Positions 45,500 through 55,301 of a stretch of 64,000 nt of DNA are shown one piece after another (position 1 is the first letter of the stretch; every line of letters starts with the position of its first letter). The notes beneath the pieces are model-generated. The model saw only the letters and a program-made list of their open reading frames with translations, ran no database searches and was not told the origin of the DNA. The position numbers and the translations under genes were made by a program. This DNA is from Kurthia sibirica (GTDB taxonomy: Bacteria > Bacillota > Bacilli > Bacillales_A > Planococcaceae), in the NCBI RefSeq assembly GCF_003143975.1, contig NZ_QFVR01000005.1:1-64000 (forward strand), in the 5' to 3' direction.

Positions 45500-46102
45500 T
45501 TAAGGAAAATATAACTTGCCGACATCTAAACTATGCAACTCATGCCATTTAATCCAATGTAATGCTAACTCTTTACCAATTTGGATATAGAATGATGCAT
45601 CTTCTTCAACAGCATCCATTGAAGAACGATTAAACATTGCTAACAACTCTGTATGTAGTGCTTCATTGCCAGCAAGTTCTGCAGCATAAATCTCTTTAAA
45701 GGCTAGTAGCTTGGCATCTGCTTGTATGGCATCTTCATCAAAATCGATAAGAGCATGTGCTAAATGACGCAATGTATTCGTATCATAATACATGATGAAC
45801 CCACCAACTTTAGGCAGTTGGTCGCGTAGATTTTGTGGAAGTTCCTCATACATTTTTTGTGTATCATCTGTGAAACCAAAATGTTCAATTTTTGCTATTT
45901 CAATATGTAGAGCAGATAAGTATGCTGCAACGGCAAAGTGATGCTGACCTACTAAATAGGCAATTTGCCCATAACCTCTATACAGATTACTATTTGAAGA
46001 TTCAATAGAAATGGCTTGCGCATAGACAGTCAAAGCCTGATCGTAATCACCTTTCTCTTTTGCTTCCTCAGCTATTTCAACTAATTTTTCGATTGATACC
46101 AT
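45500..46102 (-). CDS. TPR-like protein
   Basis: 200 residues from ATG 46102 with AAAGGA nine bases upstream; the longer start at 46120 is less likely. Residues 1-75 form about two tetratricopeptide-like helix pairs (EEAKEKGDYDQALTVYAQAI, NLYRGYGQIAYLVGQHHFAV). The rest is helical and acidic. Probably a cytosolic protein-interaction module; partner unknown. Confidence 0.65.
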   Translation of the reverse strand: MVSIEKLVEIAEEAKEKGDYDQALTVYAQAISIESSNSNLYRGYGQIAYLVGQHHFAVAAYLSALHIEIAKIEHFGFTDDTQKMYEELPQNLRDQLPKVGGFIMYYDTNTLRHLAHALIDFDEDAIQADAKLLAFKEIYAAELAGNEALHTELLAMFNRSSMDAVEEDASFYIQIGKELALHWIKWHELHSLDVGKLYFP

Positions 46103-46449
46103 AACGTCAAATCCTTTCATATATGTTATTAAACTAGTATAACGAATAAAGCGAGTTTACGACAAATACTTTTTATTTTAACAAAAAAGAACATTTGTTC
46201 TTATGTAGCTAAAATAGCATATTTAGTAAAAATAGTTCAAAAAAATTAAATAATGAATAGAATAGATGTTTTTTTAATAAAATCAATCATTTGAAAATGC
46301 CCTTTTATAGCCAGTGATATATACTGCACGATTCCATTCATTAGTTGTACAGTCAATCACTTGTTAAAAATTTCTAATTATTGTAGGCTAAATGAACAGA
46401 GGAAGTTATATTGAAATAATCTTATATTAACGAAAGAGTGAATAATCCT
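46103..46449. promoter_or_regulatory. Intergenic region between divergent genes
   Basis: About 350 very AT-rich bases, presumably both promoters. No repeat, RNA or small gene was recognised. Confidence 0.3.
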
Positions 46450-47616
46450 ATGGGCCATCGCAGAAAAACACAGATAAAATTAACCTTATTCATCGTAATT
46501 TTTCTAGTTGTGACTACCGCATATACGTTTAACGTACATGCAAAAACAATAGCTAAACCTATATACACGATTACACCAACGTCCAAAACATTCGATTCAA
46601 TCTACATGAATAGTAAAAATTATAATAAGAATACAAAACATTTTTTCATCCTACGGTCATATTTAGAACAACTTGAAAAAACAAGAGGTGGTAAATTAGT
46701 GCTCAAAAGAGGAACATATACTATTTCAAATACCTTGTATATACCGTCCAATAGTACAATAGAATTTGCAGATGGTGTGAAGATTGTCAAAGGTTCTACA
46801 ACAGGTAATGCATCATTTATGCCTTCGAGTACATTATTTCAGTTAATCAGACCTAGTTATGCAAATAAAACAGACGTTTATGGCAAATTTAATGGAGAAA
46901 AAAATATTTCATTCATTGGTAAAGGGACTGTCACAATGGATTTGAAATTACTACCGAGAACATTTGCTATTATTATGGGCCACAATAAAAATATCTTGGT
47001 AGATCATATTAATTTCAAAAATATGAATGGTGGTCACTTTATTGAAATGGACGCCTCACAAAAGGTGCAGATTAAAAATTCTTCTTTTAAAAAATCTTTA
47101 CATGTAAAAGGGCATGACAAGGAGGGGATTAACTTGGATACTCCAGACCGTCAAACAGGGGGGTGGGGGCAAAAGTGGAGTAAATACGATAATCAAGCAA
47201 ATGATCAAATAACAATTGAAAACAATCTTTTTGATCATTTAGATCGTGCAGTTGGCACACATAAATACTCGAAAAATCAATTGCATAATAAAGTGATAAT
47301 CCGCAATAACACGATTAAAAATATGTCTTCTGACAGTATTCGTGTTATGAATTGGTCAAATACAATTATTGAAAATAATCTATTTTCTGTGACAAAAGAT
47401 GCTGAATTAACACGTAACACACGAGGTATATTATTGAGCGGCGCTAGCAATCCAAAAATACAAAAAAATAGCTTTAATTATATTCCACGCGCCATGCAAT
47501 TCATCGTTTGGAAAAATTCAAATGGTGGTACAACAGTACCTATCTATAATACGCTTAGCAACGGTAACAAAAAAACTTTAGAAAACAATGAAATTCATAT
47601 TAGTACACCTAAATAA
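46450..47616 (+). CDS. Secreted right-handed beta-helix protein
   Basis: 388 residues from ATG 46450; GTG 46438 is possible but badly placed to its ribosome site. A signal peptide (FIVIFLVVTTAYTFNVHA) is followed by a pectate-lyase-like parallel beta-helix: GTYTISNTLYIPSNSTIEF, then repeated strands NNTIKNMSSDSIRV, ENNLFSVTKDAEL and QKNSFNYIPRAMQF. Such folds act on acidic polysaccharides or serve as structural adhesins. Catalytic residues could not be assigned. Transcribed alone. Confidence 0.75.
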   Translation: MGHRRKTQIKLTLFIVIFLVVTTAYTFNVHAKTIAKPIYTITPTSKTFDSIYMNSKNYNKNTKHFFILRSYLEQLEKTRGGKLVLKRGTYTISNTLYIPSNSTIEFADGVKIVKGSTTGNASFMPSSTLFQLIRPSYANKTDVYGKFNGEKNISFIGKGTVTMDLKLLPRTFAIIMGHNKNILVDHINFKNMNGGHFIEMDASQKVQIKNSSFKKSLHVKGHDKEGINLDTPDRQTGGWGQKWSKYDNQANDQITIENNLFDHLDRAVGTHKYSKNQLHNKVIIRNNTIKNMSSDSIRVMNWSNTIIENNLFSVTKDAELTRNTRGILLSGASNPKIQKNSFNYIPRAMQFIVWKNSNGGTTVPIYNTLSNGNKKTLENNEIHISTPK

Positions 47617-47625
47617 AGACTCGTA

Positions 47626-47665
47626 CAGAAAAACCACTACAATTAACTAGTAGTGGTTTTTTCTG
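47626..47665 (+). terminator. Terminator of beta-helix gene
   Basis: CAGAAAAACCACTAC and GTAGTGGTTTTTTCTG around a 9-nt loop. Confidence 0.85.
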
Positions 47666-47762
47666 CATAAAGAATCGTTTAAACGCTTGCTTTTAATAAT
47701 TGCTCAAATAAGAAGAAGTGCAGGATCTAATGAAAGAATGAAAGCTTTTTTGTTATAACTTC

Positions 47763-47796
<34 letters not shown>

Positions 47797-47897
47797 GTAT
47801 CTCATTTTTAAGTATACTAGTAATAGTGAGATATTTAAGAATAAAAACAATTTCTTGTTGTTGATTAGATGCTGTTACTAATTTTTCTATATATTAT

Positions 47898-48215
47898 TTA
47901 GTCTGTGGTTCATCATCCGCAATTATACTGAACACAACTGGACTATGTTTAAAGCCATCATGACAAATCAAATTGTATCTTAAAACGCCTTCACGTACTG
48001 CATCTAGTCGAGCAATTACTGTGCAAGAACATTTTATTGCGTTCGTCTATAGTGTAATTCTTCGCAACAATAATGTGCTAATATTGGTGTAATCCAAGTA
48101 TAACCAATCTCTAAACTGTATTATTACGTAAAACCGATTCGGTATTCTAATCCCTTTTCCTGCTGTAATAAGCTCTATATGATAGGGTCTTGTGTGGCAT
48201 TATAGCTAGCAATAT
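47898..48215 (-). pseudogene. GNAT acetyltransferase relic
   Basis: Minus-strand frames give LEYRIGF, EIGYTWITPILAHY and, at the end, REGVLRYNLICHDGFKHSPVVFSIIADDEPQTK with a stop at 47898. These correspond in order to the middle and C-terminal motifs of RimJ-like GNAT acetyltransferases. Frameshifts separate the pieces and no start is seen. The sides (47670-47897, 48216-48330) show no gene. Confidence 0.55.
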
Positions 48216-48330
48216 TAAACTAGAATAAATCCAGAAGCGATCATCCACTGCAACGAGGTATTCCGCCCTCTTTCCCCTATTCTATTGTATTAGACCCTAC
48301 CAAAATAAAAAGAATAGATGTTTAAAAAAG

Positions 48331-48888
48331 TGGCTCTGTGTCAGATGTAAACCCACTTCTTTATACTTTAATGTTAGTAAGATCTTCGCTCTCAATCGAT
48401 CAAATCGTTTATAACCCTATGCAACCCTATGCATTTCGTTTCATTGATTCCTATCCATTACAACGATTTCTACTTGATCACCGAACCTTTGCAAGTACCG
48501 TTTTATCGTATCTTTTCGACGATTTGGCAAGATAGCAATCGGTTCATGTGTTTCTGCGTTGGCAATGATTAGTTGGAATTCACCTGCATTTGTCTCTCTT
48601 TTATATGCATCAATTGCGAGCGCTTTTGGTAGCGTGACACCTGACACTAATTGTTGTTCTGCGACTTGATCAAAAAAAAACGATGAATAACAGTTGAACT
48701 AAATGTCCCCATTTTCTCAGCAACTGATTGGAATGTAGGTGATTTAACGCATAGCATTTGAATCGCTTGATGCCATTCTTTTGAAAAGCGTTGATCACGT
48801 TCAATAAAAGAAGTTTTTTCTGAAAAACGTTTTCCACAAGAACAGACATAGCGTCGACGCTTATAATACAAAACCATAAGTCGTTCAA
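48331..48888 (-). mobile_element. ISL3-family element, internally deleted
   Basis: The left end GGCTCTGTGTCAGATGTAAA at 48331 resembles ISL3 inverted repeats. On the minus strand, 48647-48877 encodes YYKRRRYVCSCGKRFSEKTS... (zinc finger and helix-turn-helix). 48441-48647 encodes LPKALAIDAYKRETNAGEFQ... (start of the catalytic domain with the first Asp), shifted by one frame at an A-run near 48670. The C-terminal tail (RFDRLRAKILLTLKYKEVG) remains near 48340-48410. Inactive. Confidence 0.7.
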
Positions 48889-49057
48889 ACCATTTTATGT
48901 GCTTTTTTCTGTCTATTTTTAGGTATGTTCATCATGATTAAAAGAAATGGCGAGGACTCCTGCCGAAAAACAAGTAGTAAGCAATCGCTATTTCTAATTG
49001 TCTAAAACATGAATCATTTTAATACCCCAACATATAGAATAGAACCGAAAAAGCAAC
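48889..49057. other. Short gap after ISL3 remnant
   Basis: No gene or clear right end of the ISL3 element was recognised. Confidence 0.3.
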
Positions 49058-49096
49058 AAAAAAGAGAAATCGTATTTGTTGGCGATCTCTCTTTTT
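49058..49096 (-). terminator. Terminator of DinB gene
   Basis: AAAAAGAGAAATCG and CGATCTCTCTTTTT arms; T run on the minus strand. Confidence 0.8.
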
Positions 49097-49127
49097 ATTG
49101 ACAGTTATTAGTCATATGCACTGATAA

Positions 49128-49583
49128 CTAATCGAATAATTGAATTTTCTTTAATGTACCAGAAAAATCTAAGTACATATGTAGCTGAGCGCGATGATGG
49201 ACAAGATGTTCTATTATTTGGAGGGCCCAACCTTTTTGACTATGAACGGCACCCCAATAACTCGTGGAGTTTTTTTCAAGTTCTAGCACCGATTGCGTTT
49301 GAAAATAATGAATCATTGAATCCATATTACATTGGAATTTATTAACAATGTCAGGCAATGAAATACGCCAATTTTGATGGTAATAAGCATCTATTTCTTG
49401 ATGACTAACCGATTGAGATAGTAAAACATCAGCAGCTGGAATACAAGATATATGGTTAATAAGCTCTAAAATAGATCTTTTATGTGGAATGGGTCGGTTA
49501 TACATTGTCTCTTCTGTCACATTCTCTAATAATACTGTGATTGATTGTTTAAGCATAATCAATTGTGCTGTAATGTCATTCAT
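49128..49583 (-). CDS. DinB family protein
   Basis: 151 residues, four-helix bundle. The metal-binding histidines of the DinB/YfiT superfamily are visible in LINHISCIP (about residue 43) and EHLVHHRAQL (about 125). Members include thiol-dependent transferases and damage-inducible proteins; the exact reaction cannot be told. GAGAAGGTGTGA ribosome site. Monocistronic. Confidence 0.8.
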   Translation of the reverse strand: MNDITAQLIMLKQSITVLLENVTEETMYNRPIPHKRSILELINHISCIPAADVLLSQSVSHQEIDAYYHQNWRISLPDIVNKFQCNMDSMIHYFQTQSVLELEKNSTSYWGAVHSQKGWALQIIEHLVHHRAQLHMYLDFSGTLKKIQLFD

Positions 49584-49684
49584 GAAATATCACACCTTCT
49601 CTCAATATGTATTTTCAGAAAGCAATAGAATTATTGAACATCTCTTTAAGTATAACGTAGTTTTCGATAACTAGGAAACACTAT

Positions 49685-49736
49685 AAAAAATCGCATTATA
49701 AATAGCTGAATTGCCATTTATAATGCGATTTTTTAT
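49685..49736 (-). terminator. Terminator of the 49,733 gene
   Basis: AAATCGCATTATAAAT and ATTTATAATGCGATTT arms, 12-nt loop, T-rich on both strands, overlapping the stop codon. Confidence 0.88.
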
Positions 49737-50227
49737 TTATCTGAGCTAAGCGTTGCTTGCTGTTTTATTAATTTTTGTTTAGCAGTTATTTTGAGTTTTT
49801 CATCTGCTAATAGAACATCCTTTGAGGGATAAATATAACCAGGTAATTTTTTACGCAATGCTACAGGTAACTCTTGAAGAACAACAATGAGTTGCTGTAG
49901 TTTCCCAATAATCATCCGCTGTTCTTTGCTTGTTGTTTTATCGCCTTTATTGGTTGATTGAGTAGCATTAACCGCTTCAATGGGCATTTTTTTAGTACGT
50001 GTCACTAATTTTTTTAATGTGGTACGAATGGATGCTGCATTTGCTTTTACAGTCTTTGTTTGTTGCTCGATGTTTGTTTCTTCGACTGCTTGAGTAGGCA
50101 TATGTAGCTCTAAATGCTCTATTTGCAAATCAATTTTACGTTCTCCCTGCTTAATCCCAAGTCCAATCATCCAAACAGGTATACCAATGAAAAAAATAAT
50201 TGAGCAAATAATGACGAATAGTAACAA
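49733..50227 (-). CDS. Hypothetical protein with N-terminal membrane anchor
   Basis: 164 residues. One membrane helix (about 2-22, FVIICSIIFFIGIPVWMIGLG) is followed by a cytosolic basic and Gln/Lys-rich part with coiled-coil character (KTVKANAASIRTTLKKLVTR). GGAGGGGATC ribosome site. It lies upstream of no co-directional gene except the DinB gene. No family was recognised. Confidence 0.6.
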   Translation of the reverse strand: MLLFVIICSIIFFIGIPVWMIGLGIKQGERKIDLQIEHLELHMPTQAVEETNIEQQTKTVKANAASIRTTLKKLVTRTKKMPIEAVNATQSTNKGDKTTSKEQRMIIGKLQQLIVVLQELPVALRKKLPGYIYPSKDVLLADEKLKITAKQKLIKQQATLSSDK

Positions 50228-50322
50228 AGGATCCCCTCCAAATAAAATGAACTACCAAGATAATTCCCCAATATAGTAAATTAAAACTTTATTTGACTGG
50301 CAATTGATGTAAAGTAGAGCAT

Positions 50323-50357
50323 AAAAAAAAGCTGATTGACAAAATCAGCTTTTTTTA
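50323..50357 (-). terminator. Terminator of two-component operon
   Basis: AAAAAAAAGCTGATT and AATCAGCTTTTTTT with a 5-nt loop. Confidence 0.88.
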
Positions 50358-51026
50358 GAGAAGACGATACTGATTAACTGGACGACCAACAGCTCCATAT
50401 TCAATATCAATGACCACTATTTTTTGTTTTTCTAAATAATCAAGGTAACGACGAGCCGTCACACGTGCAAGTCCGATACCACTTGCCACGCCTTCTGCAG
50501 TCAATGCAGTTTGCCGCTCCACCATCAGATGCAATATTTTATTCATTGTGGCACGATTTAGCCCTTTTGGTAAATCATCTTCCACTGACCTATTAGTATT
50601 CGGATGTAAAATCGCATCTAATTCTTGTTGTGTCAGCTCCTGCTTTTTACTTATACGTTCTTTATAATGCATATACTGTCTAATTGTTTGCTGTATGCGT
50701 TCGAAAGAAAATGGTTTCATAATATAGTCATAGACACCTAATTGCAGCACCTTTTCAATCGTTTTTTGATCGTTTGCTGCGGTTACGGTAATGACATCCA
50801 CAGGCAAACCTTGATCTCTAATTTTTTGTAACGTCTCGACACCATCTTGTTTTGGCATAAAAATATCCATAATGACAAGTTGTGGTTGTAATTTTTTTAT
50901 TTGTAGCAGACCTTCAATACCATTTGCCGCTACACCTATGATGTGAATATCTTTTATTTGAGATAAAAATTGTTCATTCACCTGTCTGACCATCGGATCA
51001 TCTTCAACAAGTACTACTGTGATCAT
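50355..51026 (-). CDS. dctR: CitB/DcuR-type response regulator
   Basis: 223 residues. Receiver domain with acidic pocket ED at 8-10, phospho-acceptor Asp54 (LVIMDIFMP) and Lys near 103 (YIMKPF). The C-terminal winged helix (about 160-220, TAEGVASGIGLARVTARRYLDYLEK) matches DctR/CitT of Bacillus. It is translated from 12 bp after the kinase gene and probably activates the dicarboxylate transporter gene at 56,574. The name dctR is by similarity and context. Confidence 0.85.
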   Translation of the reverse strand: MITVVLVEDDPMVRQVNEQFLSQIKDIHIIGVAANGIEGLLQIKKLQPQLVIMDIFMPKQDGVETLQKIRDQGLPVDVITVTAANDQKTIEKVLQLGVYDYIMKPFSFERIQQTIRQYMHYKERISKKQELTQQELDAILHPNTNRSVEDDLPKGLNRATMNKILHLMVERQTALTAEGVASGIGLARVTARRYLDYLEKQKIVVIDIEYGAVGRPVNQYRLL

Positions 51027-51038
51027 TTGTCGTATCCC

Positions 51039-52631
51039 CTATTCCATCGGAAACATGATAGAAATCGTCGTCCCGTTATTTTCTATACTATTTACTTCTA
51101 TAACACCCTGCGCTTTTTTAACGATGTCCTGTATTAAATATAACCCAATACCATGATTCGTTGATTTCTTTGTAGTAAAACCATTATTAAATATATTTTT
51201 TTGTAATGTTTCATTCATACCTATACCGTTATCCTCTAATAAGATGGATAAATAAGCCTCATCTTGGTCAATGCTTATAAATAGTTTTTTATCAGGGCGA
51301 TTACTTAATTGTAATGCATCAAAAGCATTTTCAATTAAATTGCCCACAACAATAACAAAATCATGAAAATCAAGCGTTGCAGGAAGTAACTGGAGCTGAC
51401 TATGATGATCAAGTTCTACCTGAATGCCCAGCTCTTTCCCACGATTAATTTTACTTAATACAAGACCAGCTATATTTTGATTTTGAAGACGCTTATTTAA
51501 AAAATCGGTTAATTCATCTTGTTCTTCTTGAATATCTACAATATAGGTCAAAGCCTGTGTATAATTTTTTAATTGTAGGAGACCTGCAATCGTATGTAAC
51601 TTGTTTTTATGCTCATGATTTTGAATACGCAAAGCCTGTACAAATTCCTTCACACCTGTTAATTCCTCTGCCATTTTCTTAACATCCGTACGATCTTGAA
51701 AAATCGCGATTGCACCTACTGTTTGGCCTTCAACAATAATGGGGACACGATTGCTTAAAATCGTATGCTGATTAACAAAGAGTTCTTTATTATAAAGCGG
51801 ACGATTCAAGTCTAGTATTTCCGGTAGTCGTGTATCCGGAATAACATCACGAATATTACGACCGATTACTTGTTGATCAACAACTCCCAGTATGCTGCGC
51901 GCCTTGCTGTTAAATAACGTAATCGTATGTTCATTATCTATCGCAACAATGCCCTCATGCATCGCATTAAAGGTTTCTGTACGTTCAATATATAGCTGAG
52001 CAATTTCATGCGGTTCATAATTAAGCATTTGCTTTTTTATGCTACGGCTTAAAATATAGGCACCCCAAAATCCAAAAATCATTGATAGCAGGATTGCAAA
52101 AAGGATATCTATCTTCATTGACAAAACAATTTCGATAAGTGTTGGTAAACGATAGCCAACATTGACAATGCCGATTTGCTTATGTTGACTATTCATAATA
52201 GGGACAAATGATCGCGTCACCGTACCAATCTCTCCCTTAGCAATAGAGGAATAATAATGTTCAGAGTATGCAGCGAGATCATCTGGTGTTTGTGTCACTT
52301 GGCCCAGCATACTATGTATGGGATGTGAATAACGGATATGATGCATATCTGTTACGACAATATACTGTGCTTGCTGAATTGTTCTTACTTCTTCTACAAT
52401 ACGATTAATTGTCTTTATTTTCTGTGCTTCCGGCATCTGTTTAGTATTTAGTGTTTGTTGAATTTCTGGTAAGCTGGCAACTGTACGTGCTACGAGCATA
52501 GATTTCTCTGTTAATTCACTTTCCTTTGATTTAATAACACTACCTAGTATGAAAATACCTGCAACAGTCAGTGAAAAAAGTATAACAAAGAATATTAATG
52601 CTGTAATACGTCTATTAATCGTTAGCTTCAT
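51039..52631 (-). CDS. dctS: CitA/DcuS-type sensor histidine kinase
   Basis: 530 residues. Two membrane helices (about 9-30 and 172-195) frame an extracytoplasmic PAS-like ligand domain (about 35-170, with YIVVTDMHHIRYSHP) typical of the CitA/DcuS family. A cytosolic PAS (about 215-325), the phospho-acceptor block QNHEHKNKLHTIAGLLQL and the ATPase domain (VVGNLIENAFDAL, EDNGIGM, GIGLYL) follow. It senses C4-dicarboxylates or citrate. An adjacent TRAP-type binding protein suggests a DctB-like co-sensor. Confidence 0.88.
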   Translation of the reverse strand: MKLTINRRITALIFFVILFSLTVAGIFILGSVIKSKESELTEKSMLVARTVASLPEIQQTLNTKQMPEAQKIKTINRIVEEVRTIQQAQYIVVTDMHHIRYSHPIHSMLGQVTQTPDDLAAYSEHYYSSIAKGEIGTVTRSFVPIMNSQHKQIGIVNVGYRLPTLIEIVLSMKIDILFAILLSMIFGFWGAYILSRSIKKQMLNYEPHEIAQLYIERTETFNAMHEGIVAIDNEHTITLFNSKARSILGVVDQQVIGRNIRDVIPDTRLPEILDLNRPLYNKELFVNQHTILSNRVPIIVEGQTVGAIAIFQDRTDVKKMAEELTGVKEFVQALRIQNHEHKNKLHTIAGLLQLKNYTQALTYIVDIQEEQDELTDFLNKRLQNQNIAGLVLSKINRGKELGIQVELDHHSQLQLLPATLDFHDFVIVVGNLIENAFDALQLSNRPDKKLFISIDQDEAYLSILLEDNGIGMNETLQKNIFNNGFTTKKSTNHGIGLYLIQDIVKKAQGVIEVNSIENNGTTISIMFPME

Positions 52632-52761
52632 AGACTACGCACCCTTCTATAATGTACAGCTTTTATTGTATCATTAACTTTCGACGCTTGGATTACTCAT
52701 ATATAGATCAAACAAAATTATTTACAAAATGCATCTTTAGATTTATTATATAATTAAACAC

Positions 52762-52784
52762 TTATATAATCATTTGGTTATATA
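52762..52784 (+). promoter_or_regulatory. Putative ArsR operator upstream of flavoprotein gene
   Basis: TTATATAA, four variable bases, then TTGGTTATATA. The same 23-bp motif occurs in reverse upstream of arsR (55028-55050) with 19 or 20 identical positions. Dyad symmetry (TATATAA.../...TTATATA) fits an ArsR-family binding site. Confidence 0.65.
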
Positions 52785-52857
52785 ATGACCTAAAAATTAT
52801 CTGAGTTTATTTTACAGTTAGTAGCGCAACTATTTTATGATAAAAGGAGACATACAC

Positions 52858-54150
52858 ATGACTTATTCAGCAATTCCACTTACTTCATCTACTACTCAAC
52901 AGACAAACGAGGGTGCATCATTACCTGTGGCAATTATAGGTGCTGGCCCCATTGGCTTAGCCGCTGCTGCACATTTACAAGAAAGAAAAATCCCTTTTAT
53001 TATCATTGAAAAAGGATTGGTCGCTTCTGCTGTAACATCATGGCAACATGTTAGATTATTTTCCCCATGGAAATACAATATAGACGCCGCTGCGCAACGT
53101 TTATTAACACAAACTGATTGGCAACAACCAAATGAGGAAAAACTGCCAACTGGTCAGGAACTAGTAGAAAAATACTTAGGCCCATTAGCTAAGCTATTTA
53201 AAGATTATGTGTATGTAAAACATGAAGTGATTGCCATCTCTCGACAACAAACGGATCGTATGAAGACAACTAATCGTCAACAGATGCCCTTCGAAATTAT
53301 TACAAAAACAGAAAATAACATAAAAACTTTTATGGCTGCTGCAGTTATAGATGCTACTGGAACTTGGGGTAATCCTAATCCTGCACTGAGCAATGGTTTA
53401 TTTCTCCCCGCAGAACGTGCATTACACGAAAAAATCGATTATTCGATTCCAGATATTACTGCGCATAAAGAACGCTATATAAATAAAAAGATCGCTGTTA
53501 TTGGTGGCGGCCATTCTGCTATTAACTCACTTATACAATTGGTTGCACTAAAAAAACGCTATCCAGATACACAAATTACATGGGTTTTACGAAAAGACAA
53601 AGTAGAGCAAGCTTTTGGAGGAGGTCGAGATGATCAATTAGTGAGTAGGGGTCAGCTAGGTTTGCGCATAGCTAAAATAATTGAAGAGCAACTTGTTACG
53701 GTCATCACGCCATTTCGAATTCAGTCGATCGAGGAATTACAACATAAAATACACATTAAAAGTTATGATGCACAACGAATTGAAGTCGATCAGATGATCG
53801 TTAATACAGGAAATCGCCCTAATTTTACTATTAATCATGAATTACGTTTTGAAGTAGATGCTATTACTGAAGCAGTACCAGCCTTGTCAAATTTAATCGA
53901 CCCTAATTTGCATAGTTGTGGTAGTGTGGACGCACATGGTGAAAAAGAATTGCGTCAACTGGAAAAAAACTTTTACATCGTTGGTTCAAAATCGTATGGG
54001 CGCGCTCCAACCTTCTTAATGGCCACTGGCTACGAACAAGTCCGCTCCATCGCAGCATATTTAGCCGGAGATATGAAAGCAGCACAACAGGTTCAGTTAT
54101 CTTTACCTGAAACAGGTGTCTGTTCAAGCGATCAAGGCGGGTGCTGCTAA
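52858..54150 (+). CDS. ArsO-like NAD(P)-binding flavoprotein monooxygenase
   Basis: 430 residues from ATG 52858 with AAAAGGAGA in front. The FAD-binding motif GAGPIGLAAAAHL (about 28-40) and a second dinucleotide motif IGGGHSAIN (about 215-223) follow the flavin-monooxygenase/thioredoxin-reductase layout. The C-terminus CSSDQGGCC is Cys-rich, as in flavoproteins of ars operons (ArsO). A shared operator motif links it to the arsR gene 2.2 kb away. The reaction is unproven; oxidation or thiol chemistry with arsenicals is plausible. Confidence 0.75.
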   Translation: MTYSAIPLTSSTTQQTNEGASLPVAIIGAGPIGLAAAAHLQERKIPFIIIEKGLVASAVTSWQHVRLFSPWKYNIDAAAQRLLTQTDWQQPNEEKLPTGQELVEKYLGPLAKLFKDYVYVKHEVIAISRQQTDRMKTTNRQQMPFEIITKTENNIKTFMAAAVIDATGTWGNPNPALSNGLFLPAERALHEKIDYSIPDITAHKERYINKKIAVIGGGHSAINSLIQLVALKKRYPDTQITWVLRKDKVEQAFGGGRDDQLVSRGQLGLRIAKIIEEQLVTVITPFRIQSIEELQHKIHIKSYDAQRIEVDQMIVNTGNRPNFTINHELRFEVDAITEAVPALSNLIDPNLHSCGSVDAHGEKELRQLEKNFYIVGSKSYGRAPTFLMATGYEQVRSIAAYLAGDMKAAQQVQLSLPETGVCSSDQGGCC

Positions 54151-54180
54151 GAGGGGGTCTATAAAACTACCCTAGAAATG

Positions 54181-54229
54181 AAAAAGGCTATTTACTTCCT
54201 ATATTTTCAGGAAGTAAATAGCCTTTTTA
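54181..54229. terminator. Bidirectional terminator between flavoprotein gene and arsC
   Basis: AAAAAGGCTATTTACTTCCT and its complement with an 8-nt loop; T runs on both strands. Confidence 0.9.
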
Positions 54230-54649
54230 TCAAACGTTTAGTTCCGCTCTAAATTGTTCCAGTCGCTCCCCTATGGCATCACGAACATTTTGGAAAACCA
54301 ACCATCTTTCTTCTGCTGTCCCCTGTGCTTTTGCAGGATCTTCAAAGCCCCAATGTTCTCGTCTAACAGTAGGAGGCGTTACCGGACATTTATCGGCAGC
54401 GTCACCACAAAGCGTAACGATTAATGTTGCTGACTTCAAGAGCGTTTCAGCGACTAAGTCAGATGTCTGATGTGAGATATCAATACCTACTTCTGCCATA
54501 GCTTTTATAGCCTGTGGGTTGACACCATGCGCTTGGATACCAGCGCTCTTTACTTGCCAATCTGTCGGCAGTATTTTTTTTGCCCAACCTTCCGACATTT
54601 GGCTACGACATGAGTTTCCCGTACATAAAAAATAAATTGTCTTTGTCAT
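54230..54649 (-). CDS. arsC: Arsenate reductase, thioredoxin-coupled
   Basis: 139 residues of the low-molecular-weight phosphatase fold. The P-loop CTGNSCR has nucleophile Cys9, and Cys81 and Cys88 in [10 protein letters not shown] complete the three-Cys relay, so all catalytic residues are present. It reduces arsenate to arsenite. It lies downstream of arsR on the same strand with a 54-bp gap and is probably co-transcribed. No arsenite efflux gene follows. Confidence 0.93.
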   Translation of the reverse strand: MTKTIYFLCTGNSCRSQMSEGWAKKILPTDWQVKSAGIQAHGVNPQAIKAMAEVGIDISHQTSDLVAETLLKSATLIVTLCGDAADKCPVTPPTVRREHWGFEDPAKAQGTAEERWLVFQNVRDAIGERLEQFRAELNV

Positions 54650-54703
54650 TTGTCATTCTCCTCAAGTTAAAATCATGTGAATAGATTGTCTTCCTTTAGT
54701 CAA

Positions 54704-55015
54704 TTACTCGACACGATAGTATGTTTCACTGTTTTCTTTGTATAGCGCCGGCAATTCGTCGATGACAGCTTGTATATATAATGATTGTCTATCATGTAAG
54801 CGATAATGCTTCCACGTTCCTTTTTTTCTCTCTACTATTATCCCCGCTTCTTTTAATTTACGTAGCTGTTGGCTAACAGCAGGTTGTGAAATTTGTAAAA
54901 TCGCTACTAAATCACAGACACATTGCTCACCTGTTTTTAAACAGGCTAAAATCTTTAAACGATTCAAATCACTAATAGCCTTCAATTGCCGCTCTATTGA
55001 ATGAATTGTCTCCAA
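54704..55015 (-). CDS. arsR: ArsR family metalloregulator
   Basis: 103 residues. Winged helix (about 15-85, ISQPAVSQQLRKLKEAGIIVER). The As(III)-binding Cys32 and Cys34 lie in GEQCVCDL, matching the ELCVCDL-type site. It represses its own promoter until arsenite binds. The 23-bp motif just upstream (55028-55050) and its copy at 52762 are the likely operators. Confidence 0.9.
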   Translation of the reverse strand: METIHSIERQLKAISDLNRLKILACLKTGEQCVCDLVAILQISQPAVSQQLRKLKEAGIIVERKKGTWKHYRLHDRQSLYIQAVIDELPALYKENSETYYRVE

Positions 55016-55027
55016 CTACTCACCCCC

Positions 55028-55050
55028 TATATAACCAATTACTTATATAA
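55028..55050 (-). promoter_or_regulatory. Putative ArsR operator upstream of arsR
   Basis: On the minus strand: TTATATAA, four variable bases, TTGGTTATATA, lying 13 bp before the arsR start. Near copy at 52762-52784. Confidence 0.65.
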
Positions 55051-55301
55051 TAGTATCGTTTATTAGATCCTCTACTGTCAACTATTGAACACTTGAATAA
55101 CGACCTCATTCACCTGTTAATTCTTTGCTTTCTATCCTTTTTCCAATATAAAAATATGTATTTACGTACGCTATTAAAGTAGCGTTACGTTTAGAAGATT
55201 ATACTAATTGTCCCTTTGTCATTAAATCTCATTCCCCTTTCTTTCTTACTATATTATACTAATGAAAGTAATTTTCTATGGGGAAATGAGGTGAATGATT
55301 T

